From a virus: a DNA stretch of 30,770 nucleotides. The notes beneath the pieces are model-generated. The model searched no databases. It had not been told where the DNA came from and was given only the letters and a program-made list of their open reading frames with translations. The DNA lies in the IMG/VR virus record IMGVR_UViG_3300030107_004580, positions 1-30,770 of that record; one strand, 5' to 3'. Of the stretch, positions 19,101 to 24,756 are shown one piece after another. Within the stretch, counting starts at the first letter, position 1, and each line of letters opens with the position of its first letter. The translations under genes were made by a program, and so were the position numbers.

Positions 19101-20034
19101 TATCTTTCGTTGTAACAATACCATCTACAACTAGTTTTGTATGTGTTGTATTAGAGCTTGAACCAAGCTTACATCTAGATATATTTATTTTTTTTGGCTC
19201 ACTAGAATTATCAGTCCACATTAATATATCTTCTACTATATTAACACCTGTTATTTTATTACTTGGTTGAAACTTTAAAACACTTCGCTTTGTGTCAATT
19301 AATACGGGTGTTATAAGGTTTGTTCTAGTATTATGTTCTATTATATAGTCATTACCTGTTATTACGTGTATATTATCTATTTTTCCAGTAAAACCATTAT
19401 TTCCAACTCTCCTTATCCAAAACTTACCCATCCAACCTGAGTTAGTTGTTGTCTCGCTGCCAATAACGCCTGTAAACACAAAATGACCATCAAAAGGTTG
19501 AAATTTAGTTTTAAAACCGTCACCATTTTCATTGTAAACAGCCAATTCTAATTGTCCCTTTTTATAATCTTTAATATCAAAAGAAACACTAACAACATCA
19601 CCTACAGACAAAATATTGTTCTGTATATTCGTTGTTACCCTGTTATATAAACTAACATTTGTACCAACCATTGTTTCTTCTACAGAGCTCCATTGCCAAC
19701 CAGTAGAAGTACTCCATCCATCAGCGAAATTGTTGTTGTTTAAATCTTGTGAAAAATCACCATTGTTTATTAAGTTTTGACCAGTAACAAAGTAAAATAA
19801 TCTATCATTTTTTTCATCAGAAATTGAACCAATACAAGTGGCGTTATTGTTTATAAAATCTTGTCCTGGGATTAAAAGATTACCCAATATATTTTGCGCT
19901 GTTCCCACTTCTGATTGTTCTGAAGTAGAAACCGTTATATTCATAGCGTCTCTATATTGTCCATTGGGTATTATTCTCTCATCGAGATCTTTATTCATTT
20001 TACCCTGAGAGAAAGTGTTTGATATTTCGGGCAT
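13111..20034 (-). CDS. Giant nozzle/tail-tubular-B-like tail protein with jelly-roll insertions, 2307 aa
   Basis: The N-terminus (FSQGKMNKDLDERIIPNGQYRDAMN... then DRLFYFVTG at 78-85) resembles the start of podovirus nozzle or stabilisation proteins such as T7 gp12 and the crAss-like muzzle. These form the distal tail channel. Further signs are VEDILMWTDNSSEPKKINIS (267-286), FIRFGTRWKYEDGEYSAFSPF (835-855), and near the C-terminus ESYRAYFADKQRGAVLRLSMDGLTPIS (2081-2107), a pattern I associate with phage tail structural proteins. At 2307 residues it is far longer than usual nozzles. Much of the excess is strand-rich insertions, including a CBM-like jelly roll at about 86-227 and a second one at about 340-650. 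The protein is Asn/Thr/Asp-rich and has no transmembrane segment or obvious hydrolase motif. It lies 3 nt after the ring protein and overlaps the 433-aa gene by 1 nt. An alternative is a giant receptor-binding tail protein. Confidence 0.88.
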   Translation of the reverse strand: MPEISNTFSQGKMNKDLDERIIPNGQYRDAMNITVSTSEQSEVGTAQNILGNLLIPGQDFINNNATCIGSISDEKNDRLFYFVTGQNLINNGDFSQDLNNNNFADGWSTSTGWQWSSVEETMVGTNVSLYNRVTTNIQNNILSVGDVVSVSFDIKDYKKGQLELAVYNENGDGFKTKFQPFDGHFVFTGVIGSETTTNSGWMGKFWIRRVGNNGFTGKIDNIHVITGNDYIIEHNTRTNLITPVLIDTKRSVLKFQPSNKITGVNIVEDILMWTDNSSEPKKINISRCKLGSSSNTTHTKLVVDGIVTTKDIEEQHIAVIKKRPMLAPKLSVNIPGGAEELSANCDFSQGSTSVNADPSNPYDGGGDGTYLVSQGDTAFVRIARTASDFSSSIQATMLGNFVDPPAQTVPLSNPIGYAGGNYYLSINPFGTFNYGGGNTNENLPLIYRFNYDNGSQDDIYYSESLSQSSDPSNDGTGAIRFDNLDPLNPGPNHDNGAGWLRFHFYNNPSSGPYSYQNGVLATNAEQQWEVGEKIRVYFRWHSLDTSTQTLSIALIDYDGQSADVGFGANYQVLDTKDFTRDASDVNTVGTLGTPFSHVFTIPSSHTGGIIRAVMYNGGSTIISDQTGPGNNPDDGDYIDRIGWSKTAEVVAPEDFYEPTNEIIVPSSTNVGSGDLIVASGFGPNLHILNATTSGNDTTLQLSQDPDPTFYPNILQSDWPANQWGLGINVANLQVSANYNIGDILLLSQPNQSGSLPSNFQVRCSIVDIYTQIGTPGFTEYKVEIISIDNSVPTTAAGFDTPPNPNVPGFMYKTTEGVYMNVMKEIEEDRLFEEKFIRFGTRWKYEDGEYSAFSPFTDVAFNASSFAFHPTKNMYNSGIQNNCQSIDLLNIVPADIPEDVVQIDILFKKENSSTIYSLDSIKPDDPTPDGQTFNDWNTNTTPGVSVYDTYSAVFGQPVVNTLALPTSYMGKYTVSKENVHAALPSNQILRPWDNVPKKALAQEITSNRLIYGNYTQGYNMVGEDGVVKPEITANYRQRSFNDNDNIDFTTGQKSLKTFRTYQLGVVYGDEYGRETPVFTSKNASVKIPWDADSTSIFDGNASRSIQLTATLENQDNVPGFATYYKIFIKQNSGEYYNLSMDRVYRAENTENLWISFPSSDVNKLQKEDYLILKKQADREVQVPINNKFKVVDIKTEAPDYVKYSYQQVGNVGGSLAIVEDLFVDYLSGLNIPQEDETQILIFKDTWVENSGGALEDIDEKLTFQFSIEDGNNRIESSRYEILSMEVLDEDTDPKYRLKLNKPITNEDGFAYVSGVLDPTIRVEIKKRNIRESSEFEGRFFVKIISDSITNAYLEPLIVDQVSYSLTASLKAYYFADEQSDYAGNGTNTDGVASVNNSYTENTKTLHGFNKSDTEGAWNNLLDFGENELQPNWFIDRAYMASAQPIDPSDPTGATGTLEASLSGRLWKGHGVVANTNPPATDGSNVVDSLEGIINVDSMGDYEFTMSEVGSRLWSNEAGATTTQAYTSNMEYEATDPNAPGPYFIHLSISPVGDDLHDGNWVPSYDPRGQMQGVGGTGMAFAVDASTGVENINATLKITQEHVDRYKTQWQIKDEDQKNVAAKIQVGAKFRFVGSNEIFTIKKFNVKRIYNHTNCNENVEIWDGTSMVAPADNVASPSIRHYYNIALNESYVGGNDGFTAYGTVPQSRYDFMNAVIKFGSKTNRRLLYIIEVDKDPTDTVYNINPYGVRDVDTSSAIRFFDEVIADGGSESPDTPAIWETKQKEDVDLDIYYEASNAIPVTLKSTKKSNSELFAPIGSRIWCDKTDSMPTFPSNAAGLSLIVTNWHANNNGYYNIVEIASPGLKIDNTETYSNDAAGLAAQTNKYQGKRIRFFNEDNSFVTAIIYQVEEIVDTYITKLALIYKVTGGSRAVGLSYYDCFSFGNGVESNRIRDDFNEMTIGKGVKASATLEEQYKEETRKHGLIYSGIYNSTSGVNNLNQFIQAEKITKDINPTYGSIQKLFQRRVSLIAFCEDRVVRITAGKDTLYNADGKPQLIASSAVLGDSNPFVGDYGISKNPESFAKESYRAYFADKQRGAVLRLSMDGLTPISSAGMNDYFRDNLRNSDSIVGSYDDRNKTYNLTLSSDNNVLTRGTGSPDDNLVSGVTISFEESVKGWSSFKSFIPEFGVSSSNNYYTFNQGRIWRHNVEVGFDGDDVNRNTFYGVLQPSTITSVLNSNPKLIKSYNTLNYEGTEGWTGQSIITDQQSGTVNDFIEKENKWFNYIKGEANVVDLQAFNFQGIGQTSGIEYNT
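18085..19017 (-). other. Second strand-rich insertion in the nozzle-like protein
   Basis: Residues about 340-650 begin ELSANCDFSQGSTS and end DGDYIDRIGWSKTAEVV, with internal aromatic-rich strands (AGWLRFHFYNNP; EKIRVYFRWHSLDTSTQTLSI). The Asp-Phe-Ser start and terminal Ile-Asp-Arg-Ile-x-Trp resemble the first insertion but are more diverged. It may hold two adjacent beta domains. A sugar- or surface-binding role is inference. Confidence 0.45.
19354..19779 (-). other. Carbohydrate-binding-type jelly-roll insertion 1 in the nozzle-like protein
   Basis: Residues 86-227 read as a self-contained beta sandwich. It opens with QNLINNGDFSQDL and GWSTSTGWQW, and closes with TGKIDNIHVITG. The opening Asn-Gly-Asp-Phe plus Trp and the closing Ile-Asp-Asn-Ile-x-Val strand are hallmarks of CBM4/9-type and related galactose-binding folds. 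Removing it joins FYFVTG directly to NDYIIEHNTRT, restoring a continuous propeller-like strand pair. Confidence 0.6.
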
Positions 20035-20037
20035 ATT

Positions 20038-21537
20038 TTAGTGTTTTATCCACTTAGACTTACCTCTAAGTATTTGTGTTAATTCTTCTAACTTAAAGTT
20101 TGATAGTCTTAATTTGGCGTTTCTTATAGCAGCAAATCTTTCTTTTTTAAATCTTGCAACTAGATATTCTGGTGTATTAATTCTTGTTGCTAAAATAGCG
20201 TGCGTAATCCACTTATACATTGCTTCTTCTGCAAATTTATGGACTTTCATTTCTTTATCAGTTCCAAGACTATCACTTATATAATCTAGTATTACAGTTT
20301 TTCCTGAAATATTAGAACTAAAATGTATTTTTCCTAATCTTTGATCTATATAAAATGATCCATTAGTCTGGGCGTGACGTGGATCTATTCCATATCTATT
20401 ACCATCTAATGGCCAATATTTATCATCTTCATAATCATCATAAGAAGTATTATTTTCAGATGGTGTTTGAGATTTATAACTATTCCACGTTGATGATTCT
20501 GTTTGATTTCCTTCTTTAGCTGATAAACTACTACTAAATGTCCAGTTAGATACAGATATATTGTCTATATTATTTGTTTCTGTTAACGTACCATCTGCAG
20601 CTGTAAAGTTATGAAACGAAACCACAACAACATAAACAATATCAATATTTCTAACATCTATTTTTTGTAAAAACTTTTCATTCGTGTTATCATCAGCAAC
20701 AGACCATTCTAAATAACTATCAGAACCATCATCAGCTAATAAATCAAACATCGAAGTATCTGTGTTCGTTGATGGAACGTCGTTAGCTGTAGTAGTTGTA
20801 AAGTTTGTGGTGTTACCATCTGGTATCGTAGTGCTTATACCAACTCTTAATATACCAGGAGCAGTACCGCTATCAAAATCAACAGCTTGACCTGCTGCGG
20901 ATAAATTAATATATTCTTTATCACTAACATCTAATTCTTGCCAAACAGACATAACGTGACCCCAATATTGAGGTGTTGAAGTAGCGCCATTATAATTTGT
21001 TCTAGTTCTATGGGAAAAAGTTAATTTATTAGAAGATATTTGTGATGATGCGAATGTTGCGAAAGTTACAACATCAGCATTTTTAGACCAGTTGGTAAAA
21101 TCTCCATTGTCAAAACCCCCGTCAATAACTTCTTCAGCTCTTTCGGGGAAAGAATAACTACCATCCGTTTCTTGCGCTATTTGAAATGGATTATTAGTGT
21201 CGTTTGTATAATATAATGGATGTTTAATACCAGCTGTATCAACCCAAGATAATTTCGTGTAGTTTACATAGTCATGTGGAATAGGCATTGTCAACGTTAT
21301 TGGTACGTCTATTTGTTGAGATTTTATAGATTTAAACGTGTCGAAGGATAATTCAGCCAATGCTCTTTGAGCGTGAAAAGCCACATCAATTCTTTTTGCT
21401 TTACTTATTATTTTTTCTTCTCCAACATAAACGGCCATAAATTGGTTTATAATATCATCTAAAGAAACAAATTGATAATTACCTAGATCACTTCCTTCAT
21501 AATAATTTTTTTGTGTTTTTCCGTCTAATAATCCCAT
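20038..21537 (-). CDS. Tail connector/ring protein with jelly-roll insertion, 499 aa
   Basis: The core is split. Residues 1-130 (NYYEGSDLGNYQFVSLDDII; VGEEKIISKAKRIDVAFHAQ; ALAELSFDTFKS; PHDYVNYTKLSWVD) and 385-499 (RLGKIHFSSNISGKTVILDY; helical C-terminus KFAEEAMYKWITHAI...) look like a head-to-tail connector protein widespread in marine phages. By position it corresponds to a second ring/tail-tubular-A-type component. Residues about 137-333 are an extra beta domain (see the separate entry). The C-terminal helix region is basic (RFKKERFAAIRNAKLRL; GKSKWIKH), as expected near the DNA channel. The gap to the upstream 247-aa gene is 4 nt. No catalytic motif was found. The exact ring position is inferred from gene order. 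Confidence 0.85.
   Translation of the reverse strand: MGLLDGKTQKNYYEGSDLGNYQFVSLDDIINQFMAVYVGEEKIISKAKRIDVAFHAQRALAELSFDTFKSIKSQQIDVPITLTMPIPHDYVNYTKLSWVDTAGIKHPLYYTNDTNNPFQIAQETDGSYSFPERAEEVIDGGFDNGDFTNWSKNADVVTFATFASSQISSNKLTFSHRTRTNYNGATSTPQYWGHVMSVWQELDVSDKEYINLSAAGQAVDFDSGTAPGILRVGISTTIPDGNTTNFTTTTANDVPSTNTDTSMFDLLADDGSDSYLEWSVADDNTNEKFLQKIDVRNIDIVYVVVVSFHNFTAADGTLTETNNIDNISVSNWTFSSSLSAKEGNQTESSTWNSYKSQTPSENNTSYDDYEDDKYWPLDGNRYGIDPRHAQTNGSFYIDQRLGKIHFSSNISGKTVILDYISDSLGTDKEMKVHKFAEEAMYKWITHAILATRINTPEYLVARFKKERFAAIRNAKLRLSNFKLEELTQILRGKSKWIKH
20539..21129 (-). other. Carbohydrate-binding-type jelly-roll insertion in the ring protein
   Basis: Residues about 137-333 start with VIDGGFDNGDFTNWSKN and end with TETNNIDNISVSNWTF. 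They match the NGDF...W opening and the IDNISV closing strand of CBM4/9-like sandwiches. Between them lie Ser/Thr-rich strands (MSVWQELDVSDKEYINLSAA; VYVVVVSFHNF). The block interrupts an otherwise continuous connector protein. Confidence 0.62.
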
Positions 21538-21541
21538 TTAT

Positions 21542-22285
21542 TTATTGTTTTTCTTGTTGAATATTTTTATTATCTTCACCGGTGCCTATATTATATAAGT
21601 TTGGATCTTTTATAACAACACCAGCTAATGTTAATATTTTTATAACTAATTCGGTTTCTTCCGAAGGATGTAGTTCAAAATGTTGTGAGTTATTTTGGTT
21701 ATATAAAGCCGTATCACCAACAACAGTAAAACCCCAGTTAGCCAAAGCAGGTCTTTTTATATAAGAAATTAAAACGCGATCTACGTTTTGATCTTGAGAA
21801 GGATAAGGATATATCTTTAATCTTTGAGGCACGTTACCTACAGAATAATTAATATATACAGGTCTTTTTGTCGTCCACTTTAATAAAGGAGAATTATTAA
21901 TATATATCTGATCTTTTACCTGTATTAGTTCTGCTACTTTTCTTCCACTTTCAGCCTGATAGTCAACTCTTACTAATTCTAATCTATAAAAATCATCAAA
22001 GTTTTCATTAATATTAACATCTCCAAAATCACTAATAACATCAACAACATTATCGTATACTCTAAACAAACTTATTTTTTCTTCTAATACAGAACTCATA
22101 TCAGAGTAAACTGTATCGTTACCATTCATTCTTCTAAATTGGTTTAAGTCATAAAAATATTGCTCGAATATATCCATTTGAGCATGGTTAGCTAATAAAT
22201 TAAACTCTTGAGGCGTTATGTAACCTCTCTGCTCTTTATTGGCTAAAACTAAAACTCTTTGATATACTCTATCTATATTTACCAT
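21542..22285 (-). CDS. Head-tail adaptor / ring-type connector protein, 247 aa
   Basis: The N-terminal helices (RVYQRVLVLANKEQRGYITP; EFNLLANHAQMDIFEQYFYD) are followed by a beta-rich middle (FYRLELVRVDYQ; YINYSVGNVPQRLKIYPYP) and a C-terminal helix (EETELVIKILTLAGVVIKDP). This helix-sheet-helix plan and the position between the capsid genes and the tail suit the portal-attached adaptor (ring 1-like) of podoviruses. Its 'xxGYITPQEFNxLAxxAQxDxF' opening recalls proteins in crAss-like and marine phages; this is recalled, not searched. It lies 58 nt downstream of the previous stop, across a cUNCGg hairpin that could affect its expression. Confidence 0.82.
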   Translation of the reverse strand: MVNIDRVYQRVLVLANKEQRGYITPQEFNLLANHAQMDIFEQYFYDLNQFRRMNGNDTVYSDMSSVLEEKISLFRVYDNVVDVISDFGDVNINENFDDFYRLELVRVDYQAESGRKVAELIQVKDQIYINNSPLLKWTTKRPVYINYSVGNVPQRLKIYPYPSQDQNVDRVLISYIKRPALANWGFTVVGDTALYNQNNSQHFELHPSEETELVIKILTLAGVVIKDPNLYNIGTGEDNKNIQQEKQ

Positions 22286-22298
22286 AATTTCTTTTTAT

Positions 22299-22337
22299 TG
22301 TAGTTTGCAATCGCCCCGTAGGGCGACTGCCTCTACA
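22299..22337 (-). ncRNA. Strand-specific intergenic hairpin with UACG tetraloop
   Basis: In minus-strand RNA, GCAGUCGCCC and GGGCGAUUGC form a fully paired 10-bp stem (one G-U) closed by a C(UACG)G tetraloop. An outer 5-bp helix (UGUAG/CUACA) lies beyond a small internal loop. On the opposite strand the G-U becomes A-C, so the fold favours the genes' transcript. No U-run follows it, so it is probably an mRNA stability, processing or attenuation element rather than a simple terminator. Confidence 0.7.
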
Positions 22338-22343
22338 GTTTGA

Positions 22344-23168
22344 TTAATTGTTTAATCTTTTTTCTATACTTTTGTATATCTCCATACCTTCGTCAGTTTT
22401 AAACCAAGCAGCTAATGCTGAGTATGGGTGTTCATCAAACGGAACTGTCATTAACTTTCTATCATTAGACCCCCAAGTAAATGTTCTTTGGTCTTGTGAT
22501 AATTTAATTATTCCATTTTCAGTTGCTTTAATACCAAAGTTTCTAAGCATTACGTTTTCATCAGTAACAAGCTCTAAGAACAGTCTAGGGTTTCTTCTAG
22601 CGTATAATAACAAATCACGTTTAAGCTCCTTAGAACTCATCTCTGTAACCGCAGAACCTAATTCTACCCTCATAACAGCTTCTACCATTTCGATATCTAG
22701 ATTTCTAGCTGCGTTTAAAGCATCTACTTCAAATTCTAACCAATCTAATTGGCTTTCTGCTTCCGCAACTGGTTGCCACTCATAAAAAGTAATGTTTTTT
22801 TCTGGGTGATAAAGTGATAAAAGTTTTTGTAAAACTTGTTTTTCTCTTGGAACGTGTAAAGCGCCGTTTCTAAAAACAATATGTGACATTCTTTGATCAC
22901 CTTTCATTTCGTCAACAAAAGGAGTTCTTTGGTTTTCACAATACTTTAGTTCTCTTTCGTATCCTTCTTTTTCATCAAACCAATATATATTAGCTGATCT
23001 CACGGATTTTGATAAAGGCCTGTCTTTTGTTTTTAAATAATATACCCTATCTTTTATTTCCCATTCAGGTTTTTTAGGTCCAACTTTTTTTGGTGTTTCA
23101 ACAACTGGTGTTTCAACAACTTGTGGAGTTTCTTCCACTTCTGTTTTTGTTTCTTTTTTCTTTGCCAT
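22344..23168 (-). CDS. Unknown conserved-looking head-module protein, 274 aa
   Basis: The first 35 residues are a charged, Pro-rich disordered tail (MAKKKETKTEVEETPQVVET...). The rest is a folded, soluble, mixed domain: KDRVYYLKTKDRPLSKSVRSA, IYWFDEKEGYERELKYCENQ, RTPFVDEMKG, HIVFRNGALHVPREKQVLQK, and a helical C-terminal half ending in YSALAAWFKTDEGMEIYKS. No membrane segment or catalytic signature is visible. It is isolated between two strong hairpins, one after the capsid gene and one after its own stop, suggesting it is expressed at its own level. Its Lys/Glu-rich start resembles that of the scaffold-like protein upstream. A head-completion or capsid-associated role is inferred from position only. 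Confidence 0.82.
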   Translation of the reverse strand: MAKKKETKTEVEETPQVVETPVVETPKKVGPKKPEWEIKDRVYYLKTKDRPLSKSVRSANIYWFDEKEGYERELKYCENQRTPFVDEMKGDQRMSHIVFRNGALHVPREKQVLQKLLSLYHPEKNITFYEWQPVAEAESQLDWLEFEVDALNAARNLDIEMVEAVMRVELGSAVTEMSSKELKRDLLLYARRNPRLFLELVTDENVMLRNFGIKATENGIIKLSQDQRTFTWGSNDRKLMTVPFDEHPYSALAAWFKTDEGMEIYKSIEKRLNN

Positions 23169-23189
23169 AATATAATATATAATAAAATT

Positions 23190-23227
23190 AATAAAATAAA
23201 AGGCCGAGGCCGAAGCCCCGGGCTTTT
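23190..23227 (-). terminator. Intrinsic terminator after the major capsid gene (UUCG tetraloop)
   Basis: In minus-strand RNA, a 13-position stem runs from AAAAGCCCGGGGC to GCCUCGGCCUUUU (23227 to 23198) around a C(UUCG)G tetraloop. It has one C-C mismatch and one G-U pair. It is followed by a U-rich run (UUUAUUUUAU) and starts about 10 nt after the capsid stop. GC content here is far above the surroundings. This is a classic Rho-independent terminator, possibly partial because downstream genes also need expression. Confidence 0.85.
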
Positions 23228-23236
23228 AAAAATTGT

Positions 23237-24736
23237 TTACTGCATTAACATAAAGTTGTTTGCACCTTGAGTGATTAAACATCTTTCAGTTAACATGTGT
23301 ATTTGCATCGCATCTAATGCAGATGTAGCAGCACCTACAGAACCAGTAACCCAAGTTTTGAAGTATCTGTTATCTGTTTGTGAAGCTCTAAATCTAACAT
23401 GTAAAAACGGACGCTTAAGGTTTTTACCTAACATTTGGTCATAAACCGTAGAAGTACCAGCTGGGATAATAACCCCTCTAATAGCCGCAGAAGTAGCAGC
23501 AGCATTAATACCTCCTCTAGTAGCTTTGTCATTTAAGTATCTCCAGTCAGACTTATAGAAGTCATAAGAACCTCTTCTAAATCCAGAGAAACCTAAGTTT
23601 AATGCCATTTGCTCAGAGTTTTGGAATACTCCATAAGAAGTACCACCAGCACCATAAGAATTCATTGAAGCTAACATATCATCCATAGCTAAAGATGTAG
23701 CTCTGTTTACAAACATCATGTTTTCTTCAATAGCTCCTTGAGAATCAAACTCAGCTAAAATAGCATCAAACTCAGCTAAATCAGTCGCTGGGTTAACGCC
23801 AGTAACACCAGAAGTAACATTACCTCTTGTGCTAATAGCTTTAAATAAACCTTCTGTACCAGCTCCACCAGCTCCTAAATCACTAGCACCGTGATAGTTA
23901 CCGATAACAGAGTCAGCGTGAGTTTTTTCAGCTTCTAACATAGCCATTTCCATGTAATCAGCGAAACGTAATCTTGTTTCAGCTTCAGCTTTTAAGTACC
24001 ATAAGTAACCAGCTGTTCCATCCTCAGCAGCAATTTCAACCCAACCGATTCTAGCTGTATCAGAACCTGATACCTCGTAGTAATCTTTCATAATAATTGG
24101 TTTGTTGCTAAAAGACTTAAATGTTGGTTCGTTAGCACCTCTTGAATCGCTTTCAGTAGAACCGTCTGCGTTAGAGTAGTACTTAGTACCTTTACCGTAC
24201 TCAGAACCTACAACTAATAAAGTTGAAGCTCCCGCTCCTGTAGCATGACCAGTTAAATCAGCCTTGTCATAAGGCTCAACTTGTATAGTCGCAGTGTCTG
24301 CGTCAACAACTTTACATTTTGTAACGATACCAGCACTTGCGATAAGTACAATATCATTAACTCTAACACCGTGGTTTGCTAATGTAAACGCTGGTGAAGA
24401 TGAAGCGTTGTTTCCATCAATATCACTAGTAACTTCAAAAGTACCGTTTGTAGAACCTGCTGTTACTACTGTACCTTTTACTGAAATGTGTAATCTTGAT
24501 TGTTCTGACCAAACAACTTGGTCTGAGCTCATAGGCTCCTCAGCCCCTACTTGAGCAAGAAATCCTGAAATAGTTCTCGGTCCGAAAACTTCAGCTTCCC
24601 TCTCCATAAGGTCTGGTAAATACTGCTGAGCAAACGTATTGTCAGTAGTACCTGTAAAATCTAGGTAGTTTGTAGCTAGTGTTTGCTTCTGTGAAGAAGG
24701 AACACTATTTAAACTACCTCCTGCTGTAATTGCCAT
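23237..24736 (-). CDS. Major capsid protein, probably HK97-like fold, 499 aa
   Basis: Length, place after portal and scaffold, and sequence character identify it as the capsid subunit. Residues 1-85 contain NYLDFTGTTDNTFAQQYLPD, then FLAQVGAEEP and SDQVVWSEQSRLHISV. Residues about 90-180 form a Thr/Ser/Val beta-rich block (GTVVTAGSTNGTFEVTSDID; TATIQVEPYDK) that may be an insertion or extended-loop domain. A long spine-helix-like segment follows (YLWYLKAEAETRLRFADYME). The C-terminus (LHVRFRASQTDNRYFKTWVT; ALDAMQIHMLTERCLITQ; GANNFMLMQ) resembles, from memory, capsids of crAss-like and marine Bacteroidota phages. There is no N-terminal prohead protease-type delta domain, consistent with a separate scaffold. 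A strong terminator follows, as expected for the most abundant virion protein. Confidence 0.85.
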   Translation of the reverse strand: MAITAGGSLNSVPSSQKQTLATNYLDFTGTTDNTFAQQYLPDLMEREAEVFGPRTISGFLAQVGAEEPMSSDQVVWSEQSRLHISVKGTVVTAGSTNGTFEVTSDIDGNNASSSPAFTLANHGVRVNDIVLIASAGIVTKCKVVDADTATIQVEPYDKADLTGHATGAGASTLLVVGSEYGKGTKYYSNADGSTESDSRGANEPTFKSFSNKPIIMKDYYEVSGSDTARIGWVEIAAEDGTAGYLWYLKAEAETRLRFADYMEMAMLEAEKTHADSVIGNYHGASDLGAGGAGTEGLFKAISTRGNVTSGVTGVNPATDLAEFDAILAEFDSQGAIEENMMFVNRATSLAMDDMLASMNSYGAGGTSYGVFQNSEQMALNLGFSGFRRGSYDFYKSDWRYLNDKATRGGINAAATSAAIRGVIIPAGTSTVYDQMLGKNLKRPFLHVRFRASQTDNRYFKTWVTGSVGAATSALDAMQIHMLTERCLITQGANNFMLMQ

Positions 24737-24756
24737 AATTTTTAATTTTTAAATTG

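Noticed and set aside
22348-22785. 145-codon plus-strand open frame
   Set aside because: It lies wholly antisense within the 274-aa head-module gene, whose product is well behaved. The plus-strand product is Ser/Leu-rich, as expected of an antisense reading.
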